Assembly: GCA_900756155.1 (NCBI GenBank)
Contig: CAAEJV010000028.1
Coordinates: 1 to 64,000, forward strand
Direction: 5' to 3'
Source: Pasteurellaceae bacterium
Lineage (GTDB): Bacteria > Pseudomonadota > Gammaproteobacteria > Enterobacterales > Pasteurellaceae
Length of the DNA stretch: 64,000 nt
Shown in pieces: positions 62,136 to 64,000 of this stretch. How positions within the stretch are numbered: position 1 is the stretch's first letter; the number at the start of each line of letters is the position of its first letter. A program made the position numbers and the translations under genes. The notes under the pieces were generated by a model that was not told the DNA's origin, searched no databases, and saw nothing but the letters and a program-made list of their open reading frames with translations.

Positions 62136-63554
62136 ATGCCAAATGCAAATGCAATTGCCAACGTATTCAAACTGATCGAAGAGAACGATATTAAGTTCGC
62201 GCTACTTCGTTTCACCGACATTAAAGGTAAAGAACACGGTGTTTCTATCCCAGTTAGCCTTGTTGATGAAGATATGTTTGAAGATGGCAAAATGTTCGAT
62301 GGCTCTTCTGTTGAAGGTTGGAAAACCATTAACAAAGCCGATATGCTTTTAATGCCAATCGCTGAAACTGCAGTAGTCGATCCATTTGCGCAGATCCCAA
62401 CACTTTCAATTCGTTGTAGCGTTTATGAGCCAACAACCATGCAAAGCTATGATCGTGATCCGCGTTCAATCGCTATTCGTGCAGAAAACTATATGCGTTC
62501 AACAGGCGTTGCAGATCAGGCATTCTTTGGTCCAGAACCTGAGTTCTTCTTATTTGATGATGTGCGTTTTGATGTATCAATGAACCGTGCTTCTTTCGCC
62601 ATTGATGACATTGAAGCCGCTTGGAACACCAATAAAAAATATGAAGGCGGTAACAATGCTTACCGTCCATTGAAGAAAGGTGGTTATTGTGCGGTGGCAC
62701 CAATTGATACCGCTCATGATATTCGTTCTGAAATGTGTTTGATTTTAGAAGAAATGGGCTTAGTCATCGAAGCTCATCACCATGAAGTGGCAACAGCTGG
62801 TCAAAACGAAATTGCAACGAAATTCAACAGCTTAACCTTAAAAGCAGATGAAACACAAATCTATAAATATGTGGTGCAAAACGTTGCCTTAGAACACGGC
62901 AAAACTGCTTGCTTTATGCCAAAACCAATTACGGGTGATAATGGTTCAGGCATGCACTGTAATATGTCATTAAGCAAAGATGGCAAAAACATTTTCCAAG
63001 GTGATAAATATGCAGGCCTTTCTGAAACTGCGCTTTATTACATCGGCGGTATCATTAAGCATGCAAAAGCATTAAATGCTTTCACCAACCCAAGTACTAA
63101 CTCATACAAACGTTTAGTGCCAGGTTTTGAAGCACCAGTATTGTTGGCTTACTCTGCAAGTAACCGTTCTGCGTCAATTCGTATTCCGGCAGTAACTAGC
63201 CCGAAAGCAATCCGTATTGAAGCGCGTTTCCCAGATCCAATGGCAAACCCATATCTTGCATTTGCTGCATTATTAATGGCGGGCCTTGATGGCGTAGTGA
63301 ACAAAATTCACCCAGGTGATGCAATGGATAAAAATCTTTACGATCTTCCACCGGAAGAATTAAAAGATATTCCTGCAGTCGCAAGCTCATTAGAAGAAGC
63401 GTTGAATTCATTAGAAAAAGACTATGAGTTCTTAACTCAAGGTGGCGTATTTGCTAAAGACTTTATCGAAGCATTTATTAGTATTAAACGTAAAGAAGTA
63501 GAACGTTTAAATATGACACCACATCCTGTTGAGTTTGAGATGTATTATGCATAA
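62136..63554 (+). CDS. glnA: Glutamine synthetase type I
   Basis: 472 residues including start Met. A dodecamer that makes glutamine from glutamate, ammonia and ATP. FDGSSVEGWKTINKADMLL near residue 50-70, the ATP-binding KPITGDNGSGMHCNMS block and the adenylylation site Tyr402 in NLYDLPPEE, which marks the GSI-beta subtype regulated by GlnE. No glnL-glnG genes follow; instead a USS-pair terminator and a sugar-nucleotide gene. Confidence 0.98.
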   Translation: MPNANAIANVFKLIEENDIKFALLRFTDIKGKEHGVSIPVSLVDEDMFEDGKMFDGSSVEGWKTINKADMLLMPIAETAVVDPFAQIPTLSIRCSVYEPTTMQSYDRDPRSIAIRAENYMRSTGVADQAFFGPEPEFFLFDDVRFDVSMNRASFAIDDIEAAWNTNKKYEGGNNAYRPLKKGGYCAVAPIDTAHDIRSEMCLILEEMGLVIEAHHHEVATAGQNEIATKFNSLTLKADETQIYKYVVQNVALEHGKTACFMPKPITGDNGSGMHCNMSLSKDGKNIFQGDKYAGLSETALYYIGGIIKHAKALNAFTNPSTNSYKRLVPGFEAPVLLAYSASNRSASIRIPAVTSPKAIRIEARFPDPMANPYLAFAALLMAGLDGVVNKIHPGDAMDKNLYDLPPEELKDIPAVASSLEEALNSLEKDYEFLTQGGVFAKDFIEAFISIKRKEVERLNMTPHPVEFEMYYA

Positions 63555-63587
63555 TGATAAACAACGGAATTCAAGTTGTTGAACAAG

Positions 63588-63617
63588 AAAAGTGCGGTCA
63601 TTTTTGACCGCACTTTT
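63588..63617 (+). terminator. Terminator of glnA, an inverted USS pair
   Basis: A 13-bp perfect stem (AAAAGTGCGGTCA with TGACCGCACTTTT), TTTT loop, T tract. Confidence 0.93.
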
Positions 63618-63711
63618 TTCATAAGTATTGTATTCTTTAATTGTGAAATAGTATTATTTCAAATAGAATACAGGGTAATGTTTTATTTGTTAAATAACCA
63701 AGAGGATGAAA

Positions 63712-64000
63712 ATGAGCAAAACAATTTTGGTTACTGGTGGTGCTGGTTTTATTGGCTCTGCAGTTGTTCGCCACATTATTGAAAACACGCAAGATAACGT
63801 GGTAAATGTTGATAAATTAACTTATGCAGGTAATTTAGAATCTTTAGAATCCGTAGAAAATAATCCACGCTATGCATTTGAACAAGTGGATATTTGTGAT
63901 GCAAAAGCATTGGCACGTGTATTTGAACATCATCAACCTGATGCCGTAATGCATTTAGCTGCAGAAAGTCATGTTGACCGTTCTATTGATGGACCAGCAG
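63712..64000 (+). CDS. rffG: dTDP-glucose 4,6-dehydratase, N-terminal part (3' end outside window)
   Basis: From the ATG preceded by AGAGGATG, 96 codons are visible without a stop. Rossmann motif TILVTGGAGFIGSAVVRHII, then VVNVDKLTYAGNLESL and MHLAAESHVDRSIDGPA, all diagnostic of RmlB/RffG. It oxidises and dehydrates dTDP-glucose to dTDP-4-keto-6-deoxyglucose, the precursor of rhamnose or of amino-deoxy sugars for O-antigen or LPS side chains. rfbB/rmlB is an equally valid symbol. It lies after glnA, where I recall the H. influenzae hmg locus begins. Confidence 0.93.
   Translation, partial: MSKTILVTGGAGFIGSAVVRHIIENTQDNVVNVDKLTYAGNLESLESVENNPRYAFEQVDICDAKALARVFEHHQPDAVMHLAAESHVDRSIDGPA

Noticed and set aside
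63576..63782. 68-codon plus-strand frame across the glnA terminator
   Set aside because: It starts in the terminator hairpin and runs into the rffG start in another frame.

Overview
The window is a chromosomal segment of a Haemophilus-type Pasteurellaceae bacterium. The best evidence is the Haemophilus DNA uptake signal sequence (USS core AAGTGCGGT or its complement). I counted nearly 60 exact copies by eye, about one per kb, many of them as inverted pairs that double as transcription terminators. Protein sequences and several gene blocks (tig-clpP-clpX-secE-nusG; efp/epmB-oapA-oapB-recO-rlmD-relA-dgkA; focA-pflB-pflA-protein E; proC-MFS-xerD next to rdgC; typA/glnA) match what I remember of H. 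influenzae. The trimeric adhesin with its glycosyltransferases, and the way the blocks are joined, suggest a relative such as H. parainfluenzae. The species call is inference.

Layout. 1-3960: the 3' end of a large trimeric autotransporter adhesin whose visible stalk is nine near-identical 42-bp Ser/Ala repeats, then a DUF2827 glycosyltransferase-like gene, then (opposite strand) a two-domain GT25-GT2 glycosyltransferase directly downstream of nhaA. 3.9-16 kb: nhaA, brnQ, rnr-rlmB, rpsT, murJ, ribF, ileS. 16-23.4 kb: a zinc metallopeptidase, kbp, tig-clpP-clpX, secE-nusG, rplK-rplA. 23.5-29.7 kb: an iron-type alcohol dehydrogenase, a ygiB-ygiC-yigB-unknown-NUDIX run and eno, all leftward. 30-38 kb: a DUF4153 membrane protein, a GT2 glycosyltransferase, pyrG, glmU, lspA-ispH and a small DUF305 protein. 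38.3-45 kb: rdgB, ybjQ-like, comEA behind a near-perfect CRP-S competence site, focA-pflB, an ABM monooxygenase, pflA and the adhesin protein E. 45-53.5 kb: efp/epmB divergent pair, oapAB, recO, rlmD, relA, dgkA. 53.6-64 kb: a GntP permease with glycerate kinase, xerD-MFS-proC, rdgC, typA, glnA, and the first 96 codons of a dTDP-glucose 4,6-dehydratase gene that probably opens an O-antigen-type locus.

How the genes work together. Most of the window is housekeeping: protein folding and turnover, translation, stringent response, anaerobic pyruvate/formate metabolism, nucleotide and cell-wall precursor synthesis. Surface and accessory functions are scattered: the adhesin with candidate modifying enzymes, an isolated GT2 enzyme, protein E, OapA/B, and the start of a sugar-nucleotide locus at the right edge. 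Competence is represented by comEA and the dense USS.

I saw no tRNA, rRNA, CRISPR array, insertion sequence or prophage gene. No intergenic stretch exceeds 300 bases; the longest (about 290 bases, before the DUF4153 gene) holds an inverted USS pair and nothing else I can name.
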